Shown one piece after another: positions 37,684 to 46,401 of a DNA stretch of 64,000 bases. Under the pieces are notes generated by a model. That model saw only the letters and a list, made by a program, of their open reading frames with translations, did not search any database and was not told the DNA's origin. The stretch comes from Pseudocitrobacter cyperus (GTDB lineage: Bacteria > Pseudomonadota > Gammaproteobacteria > Enterobacterales > Enterobacteriaceae). The stretch's first letter is position 1, and the number at the start of each line of letters is the position of its first letter. Where the stretch lies: the NCBI RefSeq assembly GCF_039889165.1, contig NZ_JAYMYY010000004.1, positions 62,001-126,000 on the forward strand, in the 5' to 3' direction. The position numbers were made by a program, and so were the translations under genes.

Positions 37684-38441
37684 TTTTAAATGCCGTTGCG
37701 CGACCGGGCGACCCGAAGCAACCGTGGCTGGTTTTTCTGCACGGTTTCTCCGGCGATTGCCGTGAGTGGCAAACGGTGGGCGAGGCGTTTCCTGATGCCT
37801 CGCGGCTCTATATCGACCTGCCAGGACACGGTGATTCCACAACCTGCCAGGTGAATAATTTCACCGAGGTTTGCGCGGCGCTGCGCGAAACGCTGGTTAG
37901 TTACAACATACTTAACTATTGGCTGATCGGCTACTCGCTGGGCGGGCGGATTGCGATGACGTTTGCCTGCCAGCATCAGCGGCAAGGATTGCTGGGCGTG
38001 GTGGTTGAGGGCGGTCATCCGGGGCTGCAAAGCGCAGAACAACGCGCGCAGCGCTGGCAATCGGACAATCGCTGGGCGCAGCGTTTTGCCTGTGAACCGC
38101 TGAACCAGGTGTTTGACGCCTGGTATCGGCAGCCGGTCTTTGCCAGCCTGGCGCCTGCACAGCGCGACGCGCTGGTGGCGCTACGACAAAACAATGACGG
38201 CAGCGCGCTGGCGGCTATGCTATTAGCAACATCGTTAAGCGTGCAGGACGATCTGCGTGATGCCCTGCGCGATCGTGATTTCCCATTCTGGTATCTCTGC
38301 GGCGAACGCGATAGTAAGTTTATGGCGATTGCCGATGAACTTGCCGCGCCTCGCCATGTAATTCGTAACGCCGGGCACAACGCGCATCGGGAAAACCCCG
38401 AGGGCGTGGTGGCGTGTCTGGCGAAGATTGTGCATCTCTGA
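37680..38441 (+). CDS. menH: SHCHC synthase MenH (alpha/beta hydrolase)
   Basis: Removes pyruvate from SEPHCHC to give 2-succinyl-6-hydroxy-2,4-cyclohexadiene-1-carboxylate. It has 253 residues with the alpha/beta-hydrolase fold: oxyanion region FLHGFSGD, nucleophile S86 in IGYSLGGR, and the catalytic histidine in NAGHNAHRENP near residue 230. It overlaps menD by four bases and ends 14 bp before menB. Confidence 0.95.
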   Translation: MILNAVARPGDPKQPWLVFLHGFSGDCREWQTVGEAFPDASRLYIDLPGHGDSTTCQVNNFTEVCAALRETLVSYNILNYWLIGYSLGGRIAMTFACQHQRQGLLGVVVEGGHPGLQSAEQRAQRWQSDNRWAQRFACEPLNQVFDAWYRQPVFASLAPAQRDALVALRQNNDGSALAAMLLATSLSVQDDLRDALRDRDFPFWYLCGERDSKFMAIADELAAPRHVIRNAGHNAHRENPEGVVACLAKIVHL

Positions 38442-38455
38442 CTATAGGACACACT

Positions 38456-39313
38456 ATGATCTATCCTGATGAAGCTATGCTTTACGCGCCGATTGAATGG
38501 CAAGACTGTTCTGAAGGCTACACCGACATTCGTTACCAGAAATCCGCTGACGGCATTGCCAAAATCACCATCAACCGTCCGCAGGTGCGTAACGCCTTCC
38601 GTCCGCTGACCGTTAAAGAGATGATTCAGGCGCTGGCGGATGCGCGCTATGACGACAACATCGGGGTGATTGTCCTGACTGGCGAAGGCGACAAAGCCTT
38701 CTGTTCCGGTGGCGATCAGAAAGTGCGCGGCGACTACGGCGGATACCAGGATGATGCAGGCACGCACCATCTGAACGTACTCGATTTCCAGCGCCAGATC
38801 CGCACCTGCCCGAAACCAGTGGTGGCGATGGTGGCCGGTTATTCCATCGGCGGCGGTCACGTACTGCATATGATGTGCGACCTGACTATCGCGGCAGAAA
38901 ACGCCATCTTCGGCCAGACGGGCCCGAAAGTGGGCTCCTTCGACGGCGGCTGGGGCGCATCCTACATGGCGCGTATTGTCGGGCAGAAAAAAGCGCGTGA
39001 AATCTGGTTCCTGTGCCGTCAGTACAATGCTCAGGAAGCGCTGGATATGGGCCTGGTTAACACCGTCGTGCCGCTGGCTGACCTCGAAAAAGAGACCATT
39101 CGCTGGTGTCGCGAAATGCTGCAAAACAGCCCGATGGCGCTGCGTTGCCTGAAAGCGGCGCTGAACGCCGACTGTGATGGTCAGGCGGGGCTGCAGGAAC
39201 TGGCGGGTAACGCCACGATGCTGTTCTACATGACCGAAGAAGGTCAGGAAGGGCGCAACGCGTTTAACCAGAAACGCCAGCCTGATTTCAGCAAATTTAA
39301 ACGGAACCCGTAA
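38456..39313 (+). CDS. menB: 1,4-dihydroxy-2-naphthoyl-CoA synthase MenB
   Basis: A crotonase-fold enzyme closing the second naphthoquinone ring from o-succinylbenzoyl-CoA. Length 285 from ATG 38456 as in E. coli; the frame is open further left, but only across the menH end. Oxyanion-hole and active-site regions FCSGGDQKVRGDYGG, AGYSIGGGHVLHMMCD and FGQTGPKVGSFDGGWGA are intact. Its stop overlaps the menC start. Confidence 0.97.
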   Translation: MIYPDEAMLYAPIEWQDCSEGYTDIRYQKSADGIAKITINRPQVRNAFRPLTVKEMIQALADARYDDNIGVIVLTGEGDKAFCSGGDQKVRGDYGGYQDDAGTHHLNVLDFQRQIRTCPKPVVAMVAGYSIGGGHVLHMMCDLTIAAENAIFGQTGPKVGSFDGGWGASYMARIVGQKKAREIWFLCRQYNAQEALDMGLVNTVVPLADLEKETIRWCREMLQNSPMALRCLKAALNADCDGQAGLQELAGNATMLFYMTEEGQEGRNAFNQKRQPDFSKFKRNP

Positions 39314-40278
39314 TGCGACACGCGCAGGTTTACCGCTGGCAGGTACCAATGGACGCGGGCGTGGTACTGCGCGAACGGCGACTGAAAACCCGCGACGGAT
39401 TGTTCGTCTGGCTGCGTGACGGCGAGCGCGAAGGGTGGGGAGAAATTTCTCCGCTGCCGGGCTTCAGCCGTGAAACGCTGGACGAGGCGCAATCTGCCTT
39501 ACTGGACTGGGCGCAACGCTGGCGACAGGGTGAAGATGCCCCGTTGCCGGAACTGCCTTCTGCGGCGTTTGGCATTAGCTGTGCGCTGGCGGAACTGGAC
39601 GATACGCTGCCGATAACGGCAGATTATCGCGCCGCCCCGCTGTGCACCGGCGACCCGGATGAACTGGTGCTGGCGCTGGCTGACATGCCCGGTGAAAAAG
39701 TGGCAAAAGTGAAGGTGGGGCTTTATGAAGCTGTGCGCGACGGCATGGTGGTTAACCTGCTGCTGGAAGCGATCCCTGACCTGCACCTGCGTCTCGATGC
39801 CAATCGGGCGTGGACGCCGCTAAAAGCGCAGCAGTTTGCCAAATACGTCAACCCGGCATTCCGCGATCGCATCGCGTTTCTCGAAGAGCCGTGCAAAACA
39901 CGCGATGATTCGCGCGCGTTTGCCGTGGAAACGGGCATTGCTATCGCCTGGGATGAGAGCCTGCGCGACGCTGATTTCCGATTTGAAGCCGAGCCCGGCG
40001 TGCGTGCTGTGGTCATCAAACCGACCCTCACCGGCAGCCTGCAAAAAGTGCAGTCGCAGGTTGCTGCCGCGCATGCGCTGGGCATGACGGCGGTCATTAG
40101 CTCTTCGATTGAATCGAGCCTTGGGCTAACGCAACTGGCGCGTATCGCTGCCTGGCTGACGCCTGAGACGATACCGGGGCTGGATACCCTCAATCTGATG
40201 CAGGCGCAGTTGATTCGCCGCTGGCCGGATAACCCGCTGCCGTGCCTGGATATGCTGTCGCTGGAGCCGTTGCTGTGA
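39313..40278 (+). CDS. menC: o-Succinylbenzoate synthase MenC
   Basis: An enolase-superfamily dehydratase making o-succinylbenzoate from SHCHC. It has 321 residues. The catalytic lysines are in AKVKVGLY and AVVIKPTLTG; metal ligands are in LRLDANRAW, FLEEPCK and AWDESLRD. It overlaps menB by one base (TAATG) and menE by four (GTGA). Confidence 0.96.
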   Translation: MRHAQVYRWQVPMDAGVVLRERRLKTRDGLFVWLRDGEREGWGEISPLPGFSRETLDEAQSALLDWAQRWRQGEDAPLPELPSAAFGISCALAELDDTLPITADYRAAPLCTGDPDELVLALADMPGEKVAKVKVGLYEAVRDGMVVNLLLEAIPDLHLRLDANRAWTPLKAQQFAKYVNPAFRDRIAFLEEPCKTRDDSRAFAVETGIAIAWDESLRDADFRFEAEPGVRAVVIKPTLTGSLQKVQSQVAAAHALGMTAVISSSIESSLGLTQLARIAAWLTPETIPGLDTLNLMQAQLIRRWPDNPLPCLDMLSLEPLL

Positions 40279-41636
40279 CTTTTTCAACCTGGCCCTGGCG
40301 TTACTGGCGTGAGCTGCGGGGTGTTGCGTCTGCGCTGCACCTCGACAACGAGACGCTTCACTGGACGCAGTTGTGTGAGCGAATCGACGCGCTGGCAGCC
40401 GGTTTTCAGGCGCAGGGTGTACGCGATGGTGACGGCGTAGCGCTATGCGCGCGCAACCGGGGGGAAACGGTGCTGGCCTGGCTGGCATTGTTACAGTGCG
40501 GGGCGCGTGTTTTACCGCTTAACCCGCGTCTGCCCGCCACGCTGATTAACGCCTTACTGCCGGGGTTAACCCTGCGTCACGTGCTCAACCTGGAAACCAG
40601 TGAGATTGCCGATTCACTGCCACGCCTCACGCTGCGGGAATCCTCGGGTTATCACGATGTTGGCTGGCGGCCTGAACGCCTGGCCTCGATGACTCTCACC
40701 TCGGGCTCCACGGGGCTGCCAAAGGCGGCGGTGCACACCTGCGCGGCGCATCTTGCCAGCGCGCAGGGCGTGTTAAGTTTGATTCCGTTTGCTCCGGATG
40801 AATGCTGGCTTTTGTCGTTGCCGCTGTTCCATGTCTCCGGGCAAGGGATTTTCTGGCGCTGGCTCTATTCGGGCGCACAGATGGCGGTGAGCGAGCGACC
40901 CCTCGCCCAGGCGCTACACGGATGTACGCATGCTTCACTCGTGCCGACTCAGCTCTGGCGCTTGTTGAATGATGAACAGCCACTGTCGCTGAAAGCCGTG
41001 CTGTTGGGCGGCGCGGCCATTCCTGCCGACCTGACCAAACAGGCAAGCGCGATGGGTATCCGTACCTTCTGCGGCTACGGACTCACCGAATTTGCCTCGA
41101 CGGTTTGCGCGCGTGAAGCCAACGGCGGTGATGATGTGGGGACGCCGCTTGCCGGGCGTGAGCTCAAACTGGTGAAGGGGGAAGTCTGGCTGCGCGCGCA
41201 AAGTATGGCCTCGGGCTACTGGCGGGATGGCGCGCTGGTGTCGCTGGTGAATGCCGAAGGTTGGTTTGCCACCCGCGACCGCGGCGAAATACGCGACGGT
41301 AAGCTCTATATCGTCGGGCGCATGGATAATCTCTTCTTTAGCGGTGGGGAAGGTATCCAACCTGAAGCCGTGGAGCGGGTCATTGTGGCGCATCCTGCGG
41401 TTTCACAGGTGTTTATCGTTCCTCTGGACGATCCTGAGTTTGGACAACGCCCGGTCGCTGTCGTGGATTGCGAAAGCGATATCGATCTTTCTGTACTGGC
41501 GGGTTGGGCGAAAGATCAACTGGCGGGCTTCCAGCAACCGTGTCACTGGCTGCGGTTACCGGAAACGATGAAAAATAGTGGGATTAAGGTCTCTCGCCAT
41601 CAGTTGCGAGAGTGGGTTGCGCAAAAATTAAAGTAG
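40275..41636 (+). CDS. menE: o-Succinylbenzoate-CoA ligase MenE
   Basis: An adenylate-forming acyl-CoA synthetase, 453 residues, that activates o-succinylbenzoate for MenB. The AMP-binding P-loop is MTLTSGSTGLPKAAVHT, followed by GYGLTEFAS and TRDRGEIRDGKLYIVGR. The start is GTG 40275, overlapping the menC stop, with GGAG 8 nt upstream; a longer frame reaching 40242 runs over menC. In E. coli menE is followed by pmrD and the arn genes; here nudI follows at once and the two 3' ends overlap by 9 bp. Confidence 0.94.
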   Translation: MTFSTWPWRYWRELRGVASALHLDNETLHWTQLCERIDALAAGFQAQGVRDGDGVALCARNRGETVLAWLALLQCGARVLPLNPRLPATLINALLPGLTLRHVLNLETSEIADSLPRLTLRESSGYHDVGWRPERLASMTLTSGSTGLPKAAVHTCAAHLASAQGVLSLIPFAPDECWLLSLPLFHVSGQGIFWRWLYSGAQMAVSERPLAQALHGCTHASLVPTQLWRLLNDEQPLSLKAVLLGGAAIPADLTKQASAMGIRTFCGYGLTEFASTVCAREANGGDDVGTPLAGRELKLVKGEVWLRAQSMASGYWRDGALVSLVNAEGWFATRDRGEIRDGKLYIVGRMDNLFFSGGEGIQPEAVERVIVAHPAVSQVFIVPLDDPEFGQRPVAVVDCESDIDLSVLAGWAKDQLAGFQQPCHWLRLPETMKNSGIKVSRHQLREWVAQKLK

Positions 41637-42053
41637 CCCTTTCAGCGTCAATGTCTTGCGGGTGGCGACGTTCAGATCGTAGCTCGCAAGATCTTCCGGT
41701 TTCACCCACGCGTAGTCCTGAAACTCATCGTTCAGTACAATCTCACGGTTGGCGCTGATGCAGTCGAAAATCAGGTAAATCATATAAATCTCTTCCTGAT
41801 GGCCATCGGCGTAGGTTTTGGTGCGCACGTCGTCGCTAAAAGTCCACGGTGTAATGTGGCTTAATATCAGTTCTTCCCCCAGTTCTTCGCGAATTTCGCG
41901 ACGCAATGCCTCTTCAATCTTCTCGCCGGGCTCGACTCCGCCACCCGAAAGCGCCCACTGGCCCGGGAAGACGCCACGATCGTCTGCCATTTTGCACAGT
42001 AACCAGGCGCCATCATTTTGAATGAGCGGGCATACAATCGTTCTTTGACGCAT
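41628..42053 (-). CDS. nudI: Nucleoside triphosphatase NudI (Nudix)
   Basis: A Nudix hydrolase of 141 residues that hydrolyses nucleoside triphosphates, pyrimidine dNTPs in particular. The Nudix box is present as GGGVEPGEKIEEALR and REIREELGEEL (about residues 37-62). Length and N-terminus MRQRTIVCPLIQNDGA match E. coli. Its last codons overlap the last codons of menE on the other strand. Confidence 0.95.
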   Translation of the reverse strand: MRQRTIVCPLIQNDGAWLLCKMADDRGVFPGQWALSGGGVEPGEKIEEALRREIREELGEELILSHITPWTFSDDVRTKTYADGHQEEIYMIYLIFDCISANREIVLNDEFQDYAWVKPEDLASYDLNVATRKTLTLKGLL

Positions 42054-42308
42054 AAGTAAATCCTTATATGAAACTGAGTTAATCCTATTGTACGGTGATA
42101 ATCGTCAGTAATTTGCGAGGTTTCTCCGGAACGAGAGAAAAGATCGTATTAAGCTCCGCATTCCCTAATCTTTAGTGATACTTTCGTGTCGTAATTAGTT
42201 ACAATTTGAACAGTAATCGCCCTTTTAGTTCATGGATTTGGCGATATTCGGCAGTACAATTCGGCTGTTTTTTGGGTATTCATTGTGTGGTTGCGCGAAA
42301 GGACAGAA

Positions 42309-42851
42309 ATGAAAAAGAGCATACTATTTGGGCTGATGGGCGCGCTGCTGCTTCCGGCAGCGGCAAATGCTATTAGCATCAGTGGTCAGGCGGGTGAAGA
42401 ATATACCAACATCGGCGTTGGTTTTGGCACTGAAACCACCGGGCTGGCGTTAAGTGGCAACTGGGCGCATAACGATGACCACGGCGACATTGCGGGTCTT
42501 GGTCTTGGGCTGAATGTGCCTCTGGGGCCGTTTCTGGCAACGGTCGGAGGAAAGGGCGTTTATCTGAGCCCGAACTACGGCGATGATGGTTACGCGGCGG
42601 CGGTGGGCGGGGGGTTACAGTGGAAAATTGGTGACCGCCTCCAGTTATTCGGCGAGTACTACTACTCCCCTGACTCACTTTCCAGTGGCGTACAGGATTA
42701 TGAAGAAGCCAATGCTGGCGGTCGCTTTATGCTGTTGCGTCCACTCAGCGTCGAGGCAGGTTATCGTTATATCAACCTTGCGGGCAAAGATGGCAATCGG
42801 GACAGCGCAGTGGCGGACGGCCCATACGTCGGTGTAAGCGCCAGTTTCTGA
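42309..42851 (+). CDS. yfaZ: YfaZ-family outer membrane protein
   Basis: A 180-residue protein with a cleavable signal peptide MKKSILFGLMGALLLPAAANA. The mature part is rich in glycine and alternating apolar residues and ends GPYVGVSASF with a C-terminal phenylalanine, as beta-barrel outer membrane proteins do. Function is unknown. ATG 42309 is chosen because it gives the signal peptide; the upstream in-frame ATG is not compatible with one. A terminator follows. Confidence 0.9.
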   Translation: MKKSILFGLMGALLLPAAANAISISGQAGEEYTNIGVGFGTETTGLALSGNWAHNDDHGDIAGLGLGLNVPLGPFLATVGGKGVYLSPNYGDDGYAAAVGGGLQWKIGDRLQLFGEYYYSPDSLSSGVQDYEEANAGGRFMLLRPLSVEAGYRYINLAGKDGNRDSAVADGPYVGVSASF

Positions 42852-42859
42852 TTCTTTCC

Positions 42860-42895
42860 GGCGCGGCGTTCTGCCGCGCCAGTTTTCTCGTTTTT
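42860..42895 (+). terminator. Terminator behind yfaZ
   Basis: GGCGCGGC pairs with GCCGCGCC around a 5-nt loop and is followed by a T-rich tract. Confidence 0.75.
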
Positions 42896-42945
42896 ATTCC
42901 TCGCCTTGCGCTATAGTAAATCGTCCTCTTTTACTGGAGAAAGCG

Positions 42946-44142
42946 ATGATAAACGTAGAGATGCTGTCTACGGGCGATGAAGTTTTATACGGGCAGATAG
43001 TCGATACCAATGCTGCCTGGCTTGCAGATTACTTATTTGAACAAGGGTTGCCGCTTTCCCGGCGTAACACAGTAGGCGATAAACTGGACGATTTAGTGGC
43101 GGTACTGCGTGAACGCAGCCTGCAGGCCGACGTATTAATTGTTAACGGTGGCCTTGGGCCAACCAGCGACGATTTAAGTGCGCTTGCGGCGGCAACGGCG
43201 AAAGGCGAATCACTGGTACTGCATGAACCGTGGCTGGCGCAGATGGAGAAATTCTTCAAAGAGCGTGGCCGCGTGATGGCGCCGAGCAACCGCAAGCAGG
43301 CGGAAATTCCAGCCAGTGCCGAGTTTATTGATAACCCGGTGGGGACGGCCTGCGGTTTTGCCATTAAGCTCAACCGTTGCCTGATTTTCTTCACCCCTGG
43401 CGTACCGTCTGAATTTAAAGTGATGGTTCAGCAGGAAATTTTGCCACGCCTGCGTGCACGTTTTGACATTCCTGAGCCGCCGCTATGTCTGCGTCTCACC
43501 ACGTTTGGCCGTTCGGAAAGCGACCTTGCGCAAAGTCTCGATCACCTGGCGCTGCCCGCGGGCGTATCGATGGGCTATCGCTCCTCAATGCCGATTATCG
43601 AACTCAAGCTGACTGGCCCGGCGAGTGAACGTCAGGCAATGGAAGCCCTGTGGCCGGAAGTGAAAAAGGTCGCGGGCGATAGCCTGATTTTTGAAGGCAC
43701 CGAAGGCTTGCCGAAACAGCTTGCCCGCGCATTGCAGGATAAGCAGCTCAGCCTGACGCTGAGTGAACAGTTTACTGGCGGGCTGCTGGCGCTGGAGCTG
43801 CAACGCGCGGGTGCGCCGTTGCTGGCCAGTGAGGTGATTCCGTCGCAGGAAGAGACGCTGGCGCAAACTGCCCGCTGGGCCGCTGAACGCCGTGAAAATC
43901 ACTTTGCGGGGGTGGCGCTGTCCGTAACGGGGCTCGAAAACGAGCATCTCAATTTCGCGCTTTCCACTGCCGAAAGCACCTGGGCGCTGCGCGTGAAGTT
44001 TAACACCACGCGTCACAGTCTGGTTGTGCGTCAGCAGGTCTGTGCCATGATGGCGATGAACATGCTGCGCCGCTGGCTAAACGGTAAAGATGTTGCCAGC
44101 GAGCACGGCTGGATTGAAGTGGTGGAAACGCTGAAAGTGTAA
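42946..44142 (+). CDS. yfaY: CinA-like protein YfaY
   Basis: A 398-residue CinA-family protein. The N-terminal MoCF-like domain starts MLSTGDEVLYGQIVDTNAAW and contains NGGLGPTSDDLS and PGVPSEFKVM. The C-terminal half is the PncC-type domain (SEQFTGGLLA), where the usual catalytic stretch is altered: a threonine-rich SESxTGG motif is replaced by SEQFTGG. E. coli YfaY is reported to lack nicotinamide mononucleotide deamidase activity, which fits. The role is unknown. Confidence 0.85.
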   Translation: MINVEMLSTGDEVLYGQIVDTNAAWLADYLFEQGLPLSRRNTVGDKLDDLVAVLRERSLQADVLIVNGGLGPTSDDLSALAAATAKGESLVLHEPWLAQMEKFFKERGRVMAPSNRKQAEIPASAEFIDNPVGTACGFAIKLNRCLIFFTPGVPSEFKVMVQQEILPRLRARFDIPEPPLCLRLTTFGRSESDLAQSLDHLALPAGVSMGYRSSMPIIELKLTGPASERQAMEALWPEVKKVAGDSLIFEGTEGLPKQLARALQDKQLSLTLSEQFTGGLLALELQRAGAPLLASEVIPSQEETLAQTARWAAERRENHFAGVALSVTGLENEHLNFALSTAESTWALRVKFNTTRHSLVVRQQVCAMMAMNMLRRWLNGKDVASEHGWIEVVETLKV

Positions 44143-44149
44143 ACCTCCC

Positions 44150-44180
44150 CAGGGAGAGGAGTCGGCTCTCCCTGTTATTG
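44150..44180 (+). terminator. Hairpin terminator behind yfaY
   Basis: CAGGGAGAG pairs with CTCTCCCTG around a 7-nt loop, followed by TTATTG. Confidence 0.6.
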
Positions 44181-44314
44181 TCCAGCCTGTTGTACTCCGT
44201 GTAAAAAAATCCGTGCTTTACCTCACATTTCCAAACCTAATTTCTCCATTCCTCTGGAACACCCTCGGTATTTGACGAGATTCACAATTTCTGTTTCTTC
44301 GACCGAACACACTG

Positions 44315-44337
44315 ATTCCAGTATCTAAGACTGGAGT
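44315..44337. promoter_or_regulatory. Candidate RhmR operator
   Basis: An inverted repeat, ATTCCAGT and ACTGGAGT with a 7-bp spacer, 5 bp ahead of the rhmR start. A third partial copy, TCCAGT, touches the start. IclR-family proteins bind such pseudo-palindromes, so autoregulation is likely, but this is inference. Confidence 0.45.
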
Positions 44338-44342
44338 CCAGT

Positions 44343-45125
44343 ATGTTGGAATTAAGCAAAGTCCCTGCGCTCACTCGTGCTATCGACATTCTCAATCTCA
44401 TTGCACGCATCGGGCCATGCAGCGCCGCAACGATTATCGAAACGTTGCGTATTCCCAAAAGTACAGCCTACTTGTTGCTGAACGAACTGAAGCGCCAGCG
44501 CTTCATCAGCCTTGACCACCAGGAGAACTATTGCCTGTGGACCAAACTGGTGGAGCTTTCAGGGCATGCGCTAAGCAAGATGGATTTGCGTGAACTAGCC
44601 CGTCCACGCCTGACACAACTTATGGATGAAACCGGGTTGCTCTGTCATTTAGGGATAATCGACCATGAAAGCGCCTATTACATTCTGAAAGTAGAATCCA
44701 CGTCCACTATCAGCGTGCGCTCGCACGAAGGGAAAAGCCTCTCTCTTTACCGCTCCGGTATCGGTAAATGCCTGCTGGCATGGCAGCCTGCCAGCGTGCG
44801 TCAGGCCGTGATTGAGCAACTGGTGTGGGAGCAGGCAACCCCGACAACCATTACCACGCCGCAGCAGTTGAATGATGAACTGGAACGTATCCGTCAGCGT
44901 GGATGGAGCTTTGATAATGGCGAAGATTATCGCGATGTCCGCTGTGTGGCAGCCCCCGTTTTTAATGCCAGTAATGCACTGACTGCAGCTATTTCAGTGG
45001 TCGGTACCCGATTACAAATCAACGAAGAGAACCGTGACTATCTGGCCGGGAAAGCCATTGCCTGCGCCAAAGATATTTCACGCCTGTTGGGATGGAAAAG
45101 TCCTTTTGACTCACACGCATCATAA
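44343..45125 (+). CDS. rhmR: IclR-family regulator of L-rhamnonate catabolism
   Basis: A 260-residue IclR-family transcription regulator. The winged helix-turn-helix occupies about residues 8-70 (ATIIETLRIPKSTAYLLLNEL), and the effector-binding domain follows (ESTSTISVRSHEGKSLSLYR, DVRCVAAPVFN). It lies at the head of the rhamnonate genes on the same strand, 14 bp from rhmD, so it probably responds to rhamnonate or a breakdown product. Homologue of E. coli YfaX/RhmR. Confidence 0.9.
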   Translation: MLELSKVPALTRAIDILNLIARIGPCSAATIIETLRIPKSTAYLLLNELKRQRFISLDHQENYCLWTKLVELSGHALSKMDLRELARPRLTQLMDETGLLCHLGIIDHESAYYILKVESTSTISVRSHEGKSLSLYRSGIGKCLLAWQPASVRQAVIEQLVWEQATPTTITTPQQLNDELERIRQRGWSFDNGEDYRDVRCVAAPVFNASNALTAAISVVGTRLQINEENRDYLAGKAIACAKDISRLLGWKSPFDSHAS

Positions 45126-45139
45126 CAATGGAGAACATC

Positions 45140-46345
45140 ATGACCCTACCAAAAATTAAACATGTCCGAGCCTGGTTTATCGGTGGCGCTACAGCAGAAA
45201 AAGGCTCTGGCGGCGGTGATTATCACGATCAGGGCGCGAATCACTGGATTGACGATCATATCGCCACGCCGATGAGTAAATATCGTGAATATGAACAGTC
45301 TCGTCAGTCGTTTGGTATCAATGTGTTAGGCACACTGATTGTCGAAGTGGAGGCCGAAAACGGACAGACCGGATTCGCGGTTTCTACGGCAGGAGAGATG
45401 GGCTGCTTTATCGTCGAAAAACATCTTAATCGGTTTATTGAAGGTAAATGCGTCAGCGACATCAAACTCATTCACGATCAGATGCTTGGCGCGACGATGT
45501 ACTACTCCGGTTCGGGCGGCCTGGTGATGAACACCATTTCCTGCGTGGATCTGGCGCTGTGGGATCTGTTCGGCAAAGTCGTAGGATTACCGGTCTACAA
45601 ACTGCTGGGTGGCGCAGTTCGTGATGAAATTAAGTTCTATGCCACCGGCGCTCGCCCGGATCTGGCTAAAGAGCTGGGCTTTATCGGCGGAAAAATGCCG
45701 ACGCACTGGGGGCCGCACGACGGTGATGCGGGCGTGCGCAAAGATGCCGCAATGGTGGCTGATATGCGCGAGAAATGCGGCCCGGACTTCTGGCTGATGC
45801 TTGATTGCTGGATGAGCCAGGATGTGAACTATGCGACGAAGCTGGCCCATGCCTGCGCGCCGTACAACCTGAAGTGGATTGAAGAGTGTTTGCCGCCACA
45901 GCAATATGAAGGATATCGCGAACTGAAGCGTAACGCGCCAGCGGGAATGATGGTGACCAGCGGTGAGCACCACGGTACTTTGCAATCCTTCCGCACGTTG
46001 TCGGAAACCGGCATTGATATTATGCAGCCGGATGTTGGCTGGTGTGGTGGGCTGACCACGCTGGTTGAAATTGCCGCTATCGCCAAATCGCGTGGCCAAC
46101 TGGTGGTGCCGCACGGCTCTTCAGTCTACTCGCACCATGCCGTCATCACCTTTACCAACACGCCGTTCAGTGAGTTTCTGATGACCAGCCCGGATTGTTC
46201 AACGTTGCGTCCGCAGTTTGATCCCATTCTGCTGGATGAACCAGTACCGGTAAACGGTCGCATCCATAAATCGGTGCTCGATAAACCCGGATTTGGTGTC
46301 GAGCTTAATCGGGACTGCAATTTGAAACGCCCTTATAGCCACTAA
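45140..46345 (+). CDS. rhmD: L-rhamnonate dehydratase
   Basis: An enolase-superfamily acid-sugar dehydratase (mandelate-racemase subgroup) making 2-keto-3-deoxy-L-rhamnonate. The 401 residues match E. coli YfaW. Metal ligands lie in LMLDCWMSQDV, KWIEECLPPQQY and TSGEHHGT; the catalytic histidine is in VPHGSSVYSHHAV. ATG 45140 has GGAGA 6 nt upstream; the earlier ATG 45128 includes that site and is unlikely. Confidence 0.96.
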   Translation: MTLPKIKHVRAWFIGGATAEKGSGGGDYHDQGANHWIDDHIATPMSKYREYEQSRQSFGINVLGTLIVEVEAENGQTGFAVSTAGEMGCFIVEKHLNRFIEGKCVSDIKLIHDQMLGATMYYSGSGGLVMNTISCVDLALWDLFGKVVGLPVYKLLGGAVRDEIKFYATGARPDLAKELGFIGGKMPTHWGPHDGDAGVRKDAAMVADMREKCGPDFWLMLDCWMSQDVNYATKLAHACAPYNLKWIEECLPPQQYEGYRELKRNAPAGMMVTSGEHHGTLQSFRTLSETGIDIMQPDVGWCGGLTTLVEIAAIAKSRGQLVVPHGSSVYSHHAVITFTNTPFSEFLMTSPDCSTLRPQFDPILLDEPVPVNGRIHKSVLDKPGFGVELNRDCNLKRPYSH

Positions 46346-46401
46346 TTATCTGTGCGTTGCTGAAGCCTCGGCAACGCCCTCATTTCTTTGAGGATCTTGC
46401 T

